Shown piece after piece: positions 44,948 to 53,403 of a stretch of DNA of 64,000 bases. The stretch's first letter is position 1, and every line of letters begins with the position of its first letter. A program made the position numbers and the translations under genes. The stretch is from Rhizobium altiplani (GTDB lineage Bacteria; Pseudomonadota; Alphaproteobacteria; Rhizobiales; Rhizobiaceae): assembly GCF_001542405.1 (NCBI RefSeq), contig NZ_LNCD01000021.1:18142-82141 (forward strand). The letters are read 5' to 3'. Below the pieces are notes generated by a model. It was given only the letters and a program-made list of their open reading frames with translations, made no database searches and was not told where the DNA came from.

Positions 44948-46093
44948 ATGGTAAGAGAAAAGCGGCGGGACCATGAAAGAGCGCATATTCGGGAGATGCG
45001 AGGCTACACTCCAGGTGCAAGACCCGTGGGTAATGCAATAAAACTCAACACGAACGAAAACCCATTTCCGCCGAGCCCAAAAGTGATGGCCGCTCTTGCA
45101 GCAGTCGTTCCCGGAACTTTGCAGCGTTACCCGGATCCATTTGCCGACAGCTTTCGAGAGGTCGCCGCGCGCCTGCACGATGTCAACACCGAACAGGTCA
45201 TTGCCACAAATGGCGGTGACGAGCTTCTCCGCCTTGCAATTACCACCTTCGTCGACCCGGGCAGAGCTGTCGGCATCGTAAGCCCCAGCTACGGCATCTA
45301 TTCGGTGTTGTCTGCGATCCAACAGGCTCCTCTATCTCGTTCTCCCCTGCGATCGGATTGGTCGTTAACAGACGCCACCGCGGCACTTTGGAACTCCGAG
45401 TACGCTCAGCTTGGCATTCTTACGAATCCTCACGCACCTTCCGGAACCTTGTTTCCGCTGGAAGCTGTTGAACGGCTGGCCATAGAATTCGAAGGCATAT
45501 TGCTGATAGACGAGGCCTATGTCGACTTCGTCGACCCTGCCTCGTCTTACGACACGACACAGCTGGTCAGGCGTTATCCGAATGTCCTGCTGATGAGAAC
45601 TCTGAGCAAGGGGTATTCTTTAGCTGGGCTGCGGCTAGCTTATTGTATCGGCGACGCCGGCTTGGTCAAACCAATGCTGGCAAAGACAAAGGACTCTTAC
45701 AATGTTGATGGAGTTTCTCAGCTACTCGGTGTAGCCGCCCTGGAAGACCGGTCGTATGCTTCCCGATCGTGGGAGCATGTTCGTCGCGAGCGAGAGCGGT
45801 TGAGCACTGAACTACAGGATTTGGGCTTCTCCGTTCTTCCGTCTCAAACTAACTTCCTGCTCGCTTCAATTCCGGAAAGTTCGAACTGGAGCGGAGCGCA
45901 GGATCTTCAGATTCAATTGGAAGGGCATGGCGTTTATGTCCGCTGGTTTGACGAAGACAGGCTTCGAAAGCGATTGCGGATATCGATCGGAACGACTGAT
46001 GAAAACAATGCGCTTGTGAGTGCTTTGCGCTCATTTCAAAAGCCAGCTTCCGCCGACCGATCCATCATGGAAGGCAACCCAGGCACCCAGTGA
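44948..46093 (+). CDS. hisC: Histidinol-phosphate aminotransferase family protein
   Basis: Class-I/II PLP aminotransferase of the HisC family, 381 residues. Visible motifs are IKLNTNENPFPPSPKV, RYPDPFADSFREVAA, ATNGGDELLRLAITTFVDPG, GILTNPHAPSGTLFP, LLIDEAYVDF and RTLSKGYSLAGLRLAYCIG with Lys221 as the PLP lysine; RLRISIGT holds the carboxylate-binding Arg. It follows hemA by 105 bases on the same strand and probably shares its promoter. Histidinol phosphate or an aromatic amino acid are the likely substrates. The last 20 residues are not conserved. Confidence 0.9.
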   Translation: MVREKRRDHERAHIREMRGYTPGARPVGNAIKLNTNENPFPPSPKVMAALAAVVPGTLQRYPDPFADSFREVAARLHDVNTEQVIATNGGDELLRLAITTFVDPGRAVGIVSPSYGIYSVLSAIQQAPLSRSPLRSDWSLTDATAALWNSEYAQLGILTNPHAPSGTLFPLEAVERLAIEFEGILLIDEAYVDFVDPASSYDTTQLVRRYPNVLLMRTLSKGYSLAGLRLAYCIGDAGLVKPMLAKTKDSYNVDGVSQLLGVAALEDRSYASRSWEHVRRERERLSTELQDLGFSVLPSQTNFLLASIPESSNWSGAQDLQIQLEGHGVYVRWFDEDRLRKRLRISIGTTDENNALVSALRSFQKPASADRSIMEGNPGTQ

Positions 46094-46130
46094 AGGTTGC
46101 ACCTCGAGTGCTCCCGCGCCCTAAACGGAC

Positions 46131-46149
46131 GTATAGTTGTTCGCCAGTC
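46131..46149. promoter_or_regulatory. Degenerate GTATG-N9-CATAC-like site
   Basis: GTATAGTTGTTCGCCAGTC matches box 3 at 15 of 19 positions and lies 53 bases before the small secreted protein. The preceding bases 46121-46130 with GTATAG recur almost unchanged at 49479-49494. Confidence 0.35.
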
Positions 46150-46201
46150 TTACTTTAGCGATAGTCTCCTCAATACAAGAGAACTACTAAAGGAGCCTAC
46201 G

Positions 46202-46519
46202 ATGATTAAGAATTTGGCCGCAGCGTTGTTTGTTTTCACTTCATGCGTTGAAGCCAATTCAACGGAGAGGTTTTTCGCTCCGACATCAAGCTGTGAAGCT
46301 ATTCAGGACGCAATTTCTCGCGACGGAGACTCGGTTTTGCGCTTCCCGTCCAAGCAAGTTCCCGGAATGACTCTCTATCGACGTTATGTACGAAACGAAC
46401 AGAAATGCGACAGCAACGACCAAGTCGTTTCCGCTCATGTAAAGACAAGCAACGATGTTCCTTGTGAACTCCATGTCTGTGCGCAGAGATCTCACTTCCG
46501 CGGCACGAAGGTTCGTTGA
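46202..46519 (+). CDS. Small secreted cysteine-containing protein
   Basis: A 105-residue protein with a Sec signal peptide (MIKNLAAALFVFTSCVEANS). The mature part is about 85 residues with four further cysteines (SSCEAIQD, EQKCDSND, VPCELHVCAQ), suggesting disulfide bonds in the periplasm. The ATG at 46202 is preceded by AGGAG, which fixes the start within a longer open frame. I do not recognise a family. It follows hisC by 108 bases with a degenerate copy of the GTATG repeat upstream, so it may belong to the same regulon. Confidence 0.65.
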   Translation: MIKNLAAALFVFTSCVEANSTERFFAPTSSCEAIQDAISRDGDSVLRFPSKQVPGMTLYRRYVRNEQKCDSNDQVVSAHVKTSNDVPCELHVCAQRSHFRGTKVR

Positions 46520-46867
46520 GGTTCGCGTTGGGCGCAGCAAGTCCGTGCGTGAAACCCAAATCGTGCCCCAGGCCCGCCCCAGCAAAGCTCGCCGGCGGCC
46601 GATAGGTGAATTGACTACCTCGAGCCTACTGCGCCGGCGCGCAAAGGGCTACTAGGCTACTAACCACCCCTAATTTTGACCTGACCGTTAGTAGAGTTCT
46701 GGCTACGGGACCAGCTACGACCCGCTCTCCCCATTCATTTCTTCGTTGGAGACAGGAGCGACACGCCTTGACGATATTCTCGCCCGGCCTGTCAACATCT
46801 CGGCGGTGGCCGTTGCGATCCAATGACATGGGCGGGATGCTTTAAGCTCGCAATCCCCTCTTCCCCG
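46520..46867. other. Intergenic stretch without recognisable gene
   Basis: About 350 bases between two convergent genes. The short frames show no family resemblance, and no hairpin clearly better than background is seen. Confidence 0.5.
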
Positions 46868-47503
46868 TTAGTTTTTCCGGAGCTTCTCAACCTTTCGGAC
46901 AAGTTCGGCAAGCGAGCGCGCCTCCATCTTCCTCATGACGCTCATCCTGTGTAGCTTGACTGTCATCTCGCTGATACCAAGCTGATATGCCACCTGCTTG
47001 TTCATCAACCCGGTCACGACTGCGGACAGCACCTCATTCTCGCGCGGAGTCAATGTATTCAGGAGTTTCTGTATCTCGTCGCGTTCAGCTTCGACTTTTC
47101 GTCGTTGGCTATCCATGTGAATTGCATGATCCACTGCGTCGAGAAGCTCCTGATTGACAAAGGGTTTGGTTATGAAATCGGTTGCGCCGGCTTTCATTGC
47201 TCTGACGCACGTGCGCACATCCGCATAACCTGTCAGGAATATTACAGGGATCCTATTGCCCATCGTGATCAGTTCGTTTTGCACGTCGAGACCTGTTCCA
47301 CCAGGCATCAGCAGGTCAACCACAACGCAGCCTGGCGCGTTTGAACCGATGACGCTCAGAAACTCGTGTACGCATGAATAGGCAGAGGCTCGTTTGTTGG
47401 TGACCACGAATAGATCGAGGAGTGACTCACGCATTTCTTTGTCGTGATCGATCACATAGATGGTGGGTTCGCCAGATATGTTTGTCTTGGGTGCGATATC
47501 CAT
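46868..47503 (-). CDS. FixJ-family response regulator, orphan
   Basis: Two-domain response regulator of 211 residues. The receiver has acidic residues at 19 and 21, phospho-acceptor Asp63 (VVVDLLMPGG), Thr91 (FLTGYAD) and Lys113 (TKPF). A LuxR-type helix-turn-helix lies at about 150-205 (LTPRENEVLSAVVTGLMNKQVAYQLGISEMTVKLHRMSVMRKM). The first acidic pair reads VIDHDKE instead of the usual VDDD, an uncommon but tolerable form. No kinase is adjacent; the nearest is at 55581. It is similar to the regulator at 54813-55520, especially in the MNKQ(V/I)A-LGISE(M/I)TVKLHR helix. Confidence 0.9.
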   Translation of the reverse strand: MDIAPKTNISGEPTIYVIDHDKEMRESLLDLFVVTNKRASAYSCVHEFLSVIGSNAPGCVVVDLLMPGGTGLDVQNELITMGNRIPVIFLTGYADVRTCVRAMKAGATDFITKPFVNQELLDAVDHAIHMDSQRRKVEAERDEIQKLLNTLTPRENEVLSAVVTGLMNKQVAYQLGISEMTVKLHRMSVMRKMEARSLAELVRKVEKLRKN

Positions 47504-47518
47504 AATCTTGCCTCCATT

Positions 47519-47836
47519 CTATAGCGAAGACACTCGTTCTTCGCTGAGGGTCCAATCGGTGCTAGAAATGAAGCACCGAACTGTTGGGGACATGCCAAGC
47601 GCGATCGAAAACGCGCGAGCAAAATGACTCGGGTTCATGCCAACCTCAGAAGCGATATTCTCGACTCGCAATGGCTTGACCAAGATGGCGTCAATGAAGT
47701 TCATCGACTTCCTGAAATGCCACCCACACAGGCCTTTCCACCCTCTACACGATACGCGGGAAGACAATCGTTCAGCCTCTTGCGCCACTGTTGAAATGGA
47801 GCTGCCGAGCTCACAATGCACTGGTTGCCCACTCAT
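47519..47836 (-). pseudogene. AraC-family regulator, helix-turn-helix fragment
   Basis: A 105-residue open frame in which FIDAILVKPLRVENIASEVGMNPSHFARAFSIALGMSP matches the first helix-turn-helix of AraC proteins. The second motif and the sensor domain are missing. The sequence after SPTVRCFIS does not continue as AraC. It lies 16 bases from the orphan FixJ gene and next to IS debris, so it is probably a truncated remnant. Confidence 0.65.
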
Positions 47837-48048
47837 TGGCTAACCTCGCAAACGTCAGAACACCCTGTTCAATAAGAGTGAAAACGCAGCTGAGATCCAT
47901 CCGTAGAAGGGCTTGGGCAGCTAGTGATTTAGCATTGCCAACCTATTCAGAATAATAGGTCGATCTCACAGCACAATTCAGGGATTTGGCCTGCTGCCGG
48001 TTTCATGGACACTAGTTAATGTGTTTCCAATGAAGCTGGAGCGCATGA

Positions 48049-48153
48049 ATGCAACGAAGGAAATTTAGCCGCGAACACAAGCTTGAAGCGATGAAAATGG
48101 CGCGAGAGCGCGGCTTCGGTGTTCCGCAGGCAGCCCGCGATGATGGTTTGTGA
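48049..48153 (+). mobile_element. IS3-family OrfA N-terminal remnant
   Basis: A 34-codon frame (MQRRKFSREHKLEAMKMARERGFGVPQAARDDGL, then stop) matches the start of IS3-family OrfA helix-turn-helix proteins. The rest of OrfA and OrfB are absent. It lies in a 550-base gene-free stretch (47837-48386); sequence such as TTTCATGGACACTAGTTAA at about 48000 may be the end of the element. Confidence 0.6.
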
Positions 48154-48386
48154 AAAACGACCCGCACGCTTTGAATGGCTCAACGGGATCCGGCGATCCT
48201 GGATCCCCGCTTCTATCCTGGTTTGGTTTCCACCAAACTTATGTTTAGTTGTCGCCGCATCACGCTCTCCATAGCATCTGGCACAGAATAGCAAGCACAT
48301 GGAAGATATAACTCGAATAGTAGCTTGGCTTGGTCAAGCATATCCTCCGCTCGCCTGATCGCTATTCGCAACCTGGAGAAAGTACC

Positions 48387-49190
48387 ATGCTTACAGTCAA
48401 GATGAGTGGACTGCGCGCAACAACGGCCGCAGTCGTGACAGGTGTTGTAATTCTAATGGGCACAGGCGCGCCATCCTACGCTCAGGCGACCGCCGATTTC
48501 TACAAAGATCCGGACAAACCGGCCCTCACCAAGGGCAATATGAAGCTCGACGTTTCAAAAGCCGCATTGGTAGTGATCGACCCGCAGAACGATTTCATGA
48601 ATCCGAAGGGCCTTGCTTGGCCCGTCGTTGGCGAAAGTGTCACGGAGCATCAGGTCGTGCCCCATCTCACTCAGCTCTTCGAAGCCGCGAAGAACGCGGG
48701 CATGGTCGTCGCGATTTCTCCCCATCATTATTACAAGTGGGACCACACTTGGAAAGTCCAGGGTCCACTTGAGATATTCCAACACGACATCGGGGTTTTC
48801 GACCGCAAAGGCCCCTACACGTTGGACGGCTTCGAGGGATCGGGCGCAGACTTCCTGGGGGATTTCAAGAAATACATCGAAGACGGCAAAACGATCATTG
48901 CCTCACCCCACAAGCTCTATGGACCCCAGGTGAATGACCTCGCGTTTCAGCTTCGGAAACAAGGCGTCACTCAAATTGTACTTGCGGGGATGCTTGCAAA
49001 CATGTGTGTTGAATCACATCTTCGAGAATTCCTCGAAGAGGGGTTTGAGGTTGCGGTCGTTCGAGACGCAGTCGCTGCACCCAAATTGCCTGAGGGTGAC
49101 GGCAACCTATCGGCGCTCATCAATTTCCGTTACATGGCCAACGGGCTTTGGACCACCGAAGACACGGTGAAGATGATGCAGACCCAATAG
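48387..49190 (+). CDS. Secreted isochorismatase-like cysteine hydrolase
   Basis: Cysteine hydrolase of the isochorismatase superfamily, 267 residues, with a Sec signal peptide (residues 1-33, ending SYAQA). The catalytic triad is visible: Asp65 (VVIDPQNDF), Lys176 (SPHKLYG) and Cys207 (MLANMCVES). The ATG at 48387 follows a GGAG site, while an upstream ATG at 48330 lacks one. Periplasmic members are less usual than cytosolic ones. It stands alone, and the substrate (an amide or a vinyl ether) is unknown. It is only distantly related to the YcaC-like protein at 8747-9439. Confidence 0.88.
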   Translation: MLTVKMSGLRATTAAVVTGVVILMGTGAPSYAQATADFYKDPDKPALTKGNMKLDVSKAALVVIDPQNDFMNPKGLAWPVVGESVTEHQVVPHLTQLFEAAKNAGMVVAISPHHYYKWDHTWKVQGPLEIFQHDIGVFDRKGPYTLDGFEGSGADFLGDFKKYIEDGKTIIASPHKLYGPQVNDLAFQLRKQGVTQIVLAGMLANMCVESHLREFLEEGFEVAVVRDAVAAPKLPEGDGNLSALINFRYMANGLWTTEDTVKMMQTQ

Positions 49191-49504
49191 ATCGGAACAG
49201 AACCGTTCTCGGTTTGCCGTTGCCCTTTGGTGTAGGGAAACAACGTGAGAGCTTTCGGGTTGCGTCATGTTTGCCCTCTCAAGCAAGCAACCCCTCAGCT
49301 GCGACGAACCGCCTGATTCATGTCCCGCGGCCTCCTGCCAGGCCGCAGCGCAATGCTGGCCGACCTTTCGTTTCATGACTGGTTTGGACGCGAGGTGCTG
49401 GCTACCGCGGGATCATGAGACACGATAACCGTTCGACCCGGAACCACTTTTCGTCGGCTGCGAATTACTCGTCCATATCTAAACAGACGTATAGGTAGAA
49501 GGCC
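49191..49504. other. Intergenic stretch without recognisable gene
   Basis: About 310 bases. The only point of note is CTAAACAGACGTATAG at 49479-49494, matching 15 of 16 bases upstream of the secreted protein at 46202. Confidence 0.45.
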
Positions 49505-49777
49505 ATGGATGATGGAAAATCGAAGAAGAACAAAGGATCGCGCCCCTTCCCACTAACGTTCACCACCCTTATCCTCGTGGTCCTCGCAATTCTTTTCGAG
49601 AGATCGATAATGAATGCGCCCGCTCCTGCCGTGAGGATTTTCGTTCCCTTGGAATCCGGTTCCAACCCATTTGGAACGGGAGATAAAGTCGCACAGTTCT
49701 ATGTCGATGGACATAGCCTTTCCATGCCGTTGGCGAGCAGGAAATCGGTGCGAACCGCGTTGAGGAAGGGGAGTTAG
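49505..49777 (+). CDS. Small hypothetical membrane-anchored protein
   Basis: A 90-residue protein with a basic start (MDDGKSKKNKGSRPFP) and one hydrophobic helix (LTFTTLILVVLAILFERS). A polar segment of about 50 residues follows, probably periplasmic. A GAAGG site lies 5 bases before the ATG. I do not recognise a family. The upstream sequence shares a 16-base stretch with the promoter of the secreted protein at 46202, which gives modest support that it is expressed. Confidence 0.45.
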   Translation: MDDGKSKKNKGSRPFPLTFTTLILVVLAILFERSIMNAPAPAVRIFVPLESGSNPFGTGDKVAQFYVDGHSLSMPLASRKSVRTALRKGS

Positions 49778-50077
49778 CAGCCACTCCCTGAAATCAATCG
49801 AGCGCTGGTGTTTAACACAATCGTCTTGGCCATAGCCCAAGCAATGACCCTTCATGGTTGCATAACGACTTACCTGTAGATGTAAACGAGTAGACGGGCG
49901 ATGAGATTAGGCAATGAGTTTCGCTGGCGAAGCTTTCCGGGAATGGAGGTGGTAGCAGAAGCTGTCAAGGCTGTCTCTTTGCCAGGCCACTCCCGGCGGC
50001 CGAAGTTGAGCGGATGCTCCGCTCGCCCGCGCACGATTGACGAGGGCTTGGCCGGGTCGTGGCGGCGGTGATCTCCC
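49778..50077. other. Intergenic stretch without recognisable gene
   Basis: About 300 bases between the small membrane protein and the nitroreductase stop. No gene, hairpin or repeat stands out. Confidence 0.45.
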
Positions 50078-50686
50078 TTATCCGGGCCAGTAAGTCACGA
50101 TCCTGTTCAGGTCAGGCCTGTTGCGATCGTGCGGGATTTCGGCCGCTGTTCCGATCTGGATCACTCCGGCGAAACTCTCTTCTCCATGCAAACGGAAATA
50201 TCCACGCGCGCCGGCGCTCGAGGTAATCCATCCACTGAGCCAATTACCATGAAAACCCAGTGCATGGACGGCGGTGAGGAGATTCATGCAGACAGCTCCA
50301 GCAGATAGATGCTGCTCCAATATAGTGGCGACGGTGCTCTGTTGGGGCGAAGCGACGACAAGCACGACAACCGGAGCATAAGTGAAAAGCCTTGCGATAA
50401 TCCCCTTAAACCTTGCAAGGCGAGATGGCTCCATACCCAACTTTTCGAGAGCATATATCTCGGCGAGATCGTGACTCGCTTGTTCTCTCTCAATTCCCTG
50501 CAGCACGATAAAGCGCCAAGGTTCGAGATTGCCGTGATCTGGAACGCGGCTTGCGAGTTCGAGTATCTGGCACAGTTGCGAACTATCGGGGCCAGGGAAA
50601 CTTAACGACTGGGACGTGACTGATCGGCGCGCTAACAGGCGGGATATTAAAGCGTTGTCAGGCGGCACCCTGCTCGTCGTTTCCAT
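50078..50686 (-). CDS. Nitroreductase-family protein
   Basis: FMN-dependent nitroreductase-family protein, 202 residues, similar in layout to YdjA-type short nitroreductases. Features are an N-terminal LISRLLARRSVTSQSL, the FMN-site HGNLEPWRFIVLQG, a central helix EQHLSAGAVCMNLLTAVHALGFHGNWLSGW, and GVIQIGTAAEIPHDRNRPDLNRIVTYW at the end. The ATG at 50686 follows AAGGA; the frame is open 23 codons upstream. It is divergent from the PAS/diflavin-reductase operon, with a 258-base gap carrying a GTATG-type site and a palindrome. Confidence 0.88.
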   Translation of the reverse strand: METTSRVPPDNALISRLLARRSVTSQSLSFPGPDSSQLCQILELASRVPDHGNLEPWRFIVLQGIEREQASHDLAEIYALEKLGMEPSRLARFKGIIARLFTYAPVVVLVVASPQQSTVATILEQHLSAGAVCMNLLTAVHALGFHGNWLSGWITSSAGARGYFRLHGEESFAGVIQIGTAAEIPHDRNRPDLNRIVTYWPG

Positions 50687-50804
50687 GTAAATGTTCCTTA
50701 TTTGTATCAAACGGCCAGCAGCGCCCGGCAGCTTTTTTGGCTTTGTGCAGGTCATCTGAGTCGCTTCAATCGCGGGCCAGTAGACGCCTACATAGTCGAA
50801 TTAT

Positions 50805-50823
50805 GTATGGCTAATAAGCAGAC
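50805..50823. promoter_or_regulatory. GTATG-N9-CATAC-like site before the PAS operon
   Basis: GTATGGCTAATAAGCAGAC has one mismatch in the second half (CAGAC for CATAC). Its surroundings also resemble the cyoA promoter (ATGTATGGCTA at both). It lies 121 bases before the PAS gene. Confidence 0.45.
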
Positions 50824-50849
50824 AATAACGCTGCGGCATCCGGTCGCAA

Positions 50850-50876
50850 CAAAGATATATCCAATATACATCTTTG
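50850..50876. promoter_or_regulatory. Palindrome upstream of the PAS gene
   Basis: CAAAGAT (50850-50856) and ATCTTTG (50870-50876) form a perfect 7-bp inverted repeat around an AT-rich centre, 68 bases before the PAS gene. A dimeric regulator site or a hairpin in the leader would both fit. Confidence 0.45.
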
Positions 50877-50944
50877 CGTGCCCAGCATATAACCGGGCTT
50901 GGGAGGACTTGCGACAAACCGAGTTTCGAAGAAGGCACTGAAAA

Positions 50945-51367
50945 ATGGAAAACGCATTCAACGCAAAAATCCTTGAAGCCTTGGACAAAGTGATGGTCAT
51001 TTCGACGACCGACCTTCAGGGCAACATCACGTACGTCAACGACCTTTTCTGCGAATTAACCGGCTACACCCGGGAGGAACTGATCGGCAAGCCGCACAAT
51101 GTCGTCCGCCATCCTGACGTTCCCAAAAGTGTTTACAAAGAGCTGTGGCAGACCATCAAGGAAGGAAAGATCTGGAGCGGTGCCTTTCCGAACGTCGGCA
51201 ACGGCGGAGGCTTGTATGTCGTCGACACGACTATTCAGCCGGTCTTAGACGAGGCAGGCAAGATCGTCGAATACATAAGCATCCGCCGAGTCATAAACGA
51301 TCTTATGGCGGACTTTGAACAGTTGGAGTCGTCGAAGGAATTCTACGACCAATACTACGCGAATTAA
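50945..51367 (+). CDS. Aer-type PAS domain protein
   Basis: A 140-residue stand-alone PAS protein. The sequence FCELTGYTREELIGKPHNVVRHPDVPKSVYKELWQTIKEGKIWSGAFPNVGNGGGLYVVDTTIQPV has the RHPDxP and LWxTIxxGxxWxG signatures of the FAD-binding PAS of the aerotaxis receptor Aer. There is no transmembrane, HAMP, kinase or methyl-accepting domain, only a short C-terminal helix. It is followed after 15 bases by a diflavin reductase on the same strand, an operon. A redox-sensing flavoprotein whose flavin is reduced by its neighbour would fit; that is inference. Confidence 0.88.
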   Translation: MENAFNAKILEALDKVMVISTTDLQGNITYVNDLFCELTGYTREELIGKPHNVVRHPDVPKSVYKELWQTIKEGKIWSGAFPNVGNGGGLYVVDTTIQPVLDEAGKIVEYISIRRVINDLMADFEQLESSKEFYDQYYAN

Positions 51368-51382
51368 TCGGACGTCACCATC

Positions 51383-52933
51383 ATGACATTATATGCAAAG
51401 CGGCTGATCATCGGGTTCGGCTCCGAGACCGGCAACGCTCGAAGTCTTGCCGAAAGATTGTATCACGACCCTGAATTTGCACCCTTTGAGCCTTCGATCG
51501 CATCGCTCTCAGATTTCGGTTCGCTCCTCCTCGATCCCGATGACCGATTGGTAATTGTCTCGAGTTCCTTCGGTGATGGAGAGCCCCCCGCTAACGCGGA
51601 GGGCTTTCTGGAAGCCATCAGAAGGCTTCCCGATCCGCAAAGCCTCCAATACGCAATCTTTGGAATAGGCGACGTGGCGTACCCCACTTTCTGCGGCTTT
51701 ACCAAAAGTTTGGATGCCGCGCTGAAAGAGATGGGCGCTAGCCCATTCATAAACAGGGTAGATGCCGATACGGATTATATCGGGTTTTTCGAGACTTGGC
51801 GCAATGTGCTCGCCTCTGTCCTGCATGGGGATAGCGAGGCGGGCAAGTCGCTCGACCTGCAGGTTCGTTCCTACGGAGAAAACAACGCGTTCGCAGCATC
51901 AATCATTGAAAGGCAGAAACTCAATGGTGGCGCACCATACGCGTGGCACTTTCGTTTCGATATCTCCGACAGCGGCATAAACTACCGTGCCGGGGACAAT
52001 CTGTACCTGGTGCCCGAGAATGATCCTGATTTGCTTTCGCGCCTTGCGGAATGGTTCGGAGAGCGCGATGACGTCCGACCGTTTGCAACGAAAGAGCTGA
52101 GGATCATCGGCAAGTCGTTTCTTCGGCAGCTTGCTCGCTCGGCGGATAGTGAAGCACTGAAAGAGCTGTTGAAGATTGGAAACAAGAAGGCGCTGGACGA
52201 TTATCTTTACGGGCGCGACCTGCTCGACATCCTACAGGACTTCGTCGCTCAAGGCTCGCTGTTAGCTGCCCAAGTCGCAGACCTCCTGCCGACGATCCAG
52301 CCCCGAGCGTACTCAATCGCATCGGACGGCAACCCGGCCTACATCGATCTATGTGTCAGGGAGGTGAGTTACGATCTTGGTGGCCGGACCCGACGAGGTG
52401 TCGCAACAGGGTTCTTAAACAGGACGGTCGGTGCGGTGCCGATCTTCGTGCGGCCGAATCCGCGGTTTCACCTGCCCACGACCGTCGATCACCCGCTGAT
52501 AATGGTTGGAACCGGCACCGGGATCGGACCGTTCATGGGATTGCTTGAACAGGCGGGCCGTTGTGCTCGGTCGGCACACACTTGCCTTGTCTTTGGTGAT
52601 CGCCGTCGATCATCGGATTTTTTGTATGAGGAAAGGATACGGCGCTGGGAAAAAACGAACGTCCTCGGGCGTGTCATTACCGCGTTTTCCCGGGACAGTG
52701 CCGAACCCTATTATGTTCAACATGCACTAATGGAGAACGCTGACCACGTTTGGCAGATGCTTGACCATGGCGCTCACGTCTACGTCTGCGGCAACAAGAC
52801 GAACCTCGATCGATCGATTGACTCGGCTCTTCGTGACATCGCGACGTCCGTGGGTGGGCTCTCGGCAGACAAGGCCGATCAATTCCTTCAGGATATGATC
52901 CAAGGCCAGCGATTGCATAAGGAACTCTATTGA
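51383..52933 (+). CDS. Diflavin reductase (CysJ / P450-reductase type)
   Basis: NADPH-dependent diflavin reductase of 516 residues. An N-terminal flavodoxin domain (residues of about 8-145: IIGFGSETGNARSLAERL, SSSFGDGEPPANAEGF, FGIGDVAYPTFCGFTKSLD) binds FMN. A connecting and FAD domain follows (QPRAYSIASDGN is the RxYS FAD motif; GVATGFLNR), then the NADPH domain (LIMVGTGTGIGPFMGLLEQ, VYVCGNKTNLDRSIDSAL). It is shorter than E. coli CysJ (599). The partner is not certain: candidates are the co-encoded PAS protein or the CysI fusion at 26125. It has the domain order of a sulfite reductase flavoprotein but sits 23 kb from cysI. Confidence 0.9.
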   Translation: MTLYAKRLIIGFGSETGNARSLAERLYHDPEFAPFEPSIASLSDFGSLLLDPDDRLVIVSSSFGDGEPPANAEGFLEAIRRLPDPQSLQYAIFGIGDVAYPTFCGFTKSLDAALKEMGASPFINRVDADTDYIGFFETWRNVLASVLHGDSEAGKSLDLQVRSYGENNAFAASIIERQKLNGGAPYAWHFRFDISDSGINYRAGDNLYLVPENDPDLLSRLAEWFGERDDVRPFATKELRIIGKSFLRQLARSADSEALKELLKIGNKKALDDYLYGRDLLDILQDFVAQGSLLAAQVADLLPTIQPRAYSIASDGNPAYIDLCVREVSYDLGGRTRRGVATGFLNRTVGAVPIFVRPNPRFHLPTTVDHPLIMVGTGTGIGPFMGLLEQAGRCARSAHTCLVFGDRRRSSDFLYEERIRRWEKTNVLGRVITAFSRDSAEPYYVQHALMENADHVWQMLDHGAHVYVCGNKTNLDRSIDSALRDIATSVGGLSADKADQFLQDMIQGQRLHKELY

Positions 52934-53019
52934 TGACGTGGCGCGTGGCGGCGCTGACCGCGAATGACCGCCGAGCGATTAATCTTGCCTGCCGTCGCTA
53001 GCCACCCAGGTGGCAGCGC

Positions 53020-53403
53020 CTATCCGGCCAAGCCGAAGTGCGGCGTCGTGATATGACTAATTCGCTCCAGCGAGGCTAATTGAAACTCACGAGAAGTGGC
53101 CGCAGAATATCGAACTCTGCGGCCAAACGGCGCGAAGCAACGGAGCATCTTGTTGGGAGATAGGCCCACACCGGGCACGGTGTTCCCGGGTGAGAAAGCG
53201 GTTTGCTCGATGGGCCCATCGTCGTCGCACCGATCAGCCGTACGAGTTTCTCGGCTAATCCGCTCACGTACCGCGCTGTTTTCCTCCAACGTCTGTAAGG
53301 CACGCCGAACACCGGGCACCCTTGACACTTCCGGCGAGCCGAGTTGCACCACAAAGCAGGTGCCGAGTGCGAGGACATGGATGAGTGCAAAAGCGATTTT
53401 CAT
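53020..53403 (-). CDS. Doubtful hypothetical protein with signal-like start
   Basis: A 127-residue frame whose first 20 residues (MKIAFALIHVLALGTCFVVQ) resemble a signal peptide and whose next 45 are charged and helix-like (RRALQTLEENSAVRERISRETR). The remainder looks random. It may be the start of a broken exported-protein gene. No ribosome site is evident. Confidence 0.22.
   Translation of the reverse strand: MKIAFALIHVLALGTCFVVQLGSPEVSRVPGVRRALQTLEENSAVRERISRETRTADRCDDDGPIEQTAFSPGNTVPGVGLSPNKMLRCFAPFGRRVRYSAATSREFQLASLERISHITTPHFGLAG

Noticed and set aside
50945..51367. PAS protein as a methyl-accepting aerotaxis receptor
   Set aside because: It ends after the PAS domain; no transmembrane, HAMP or signalling domain is present.
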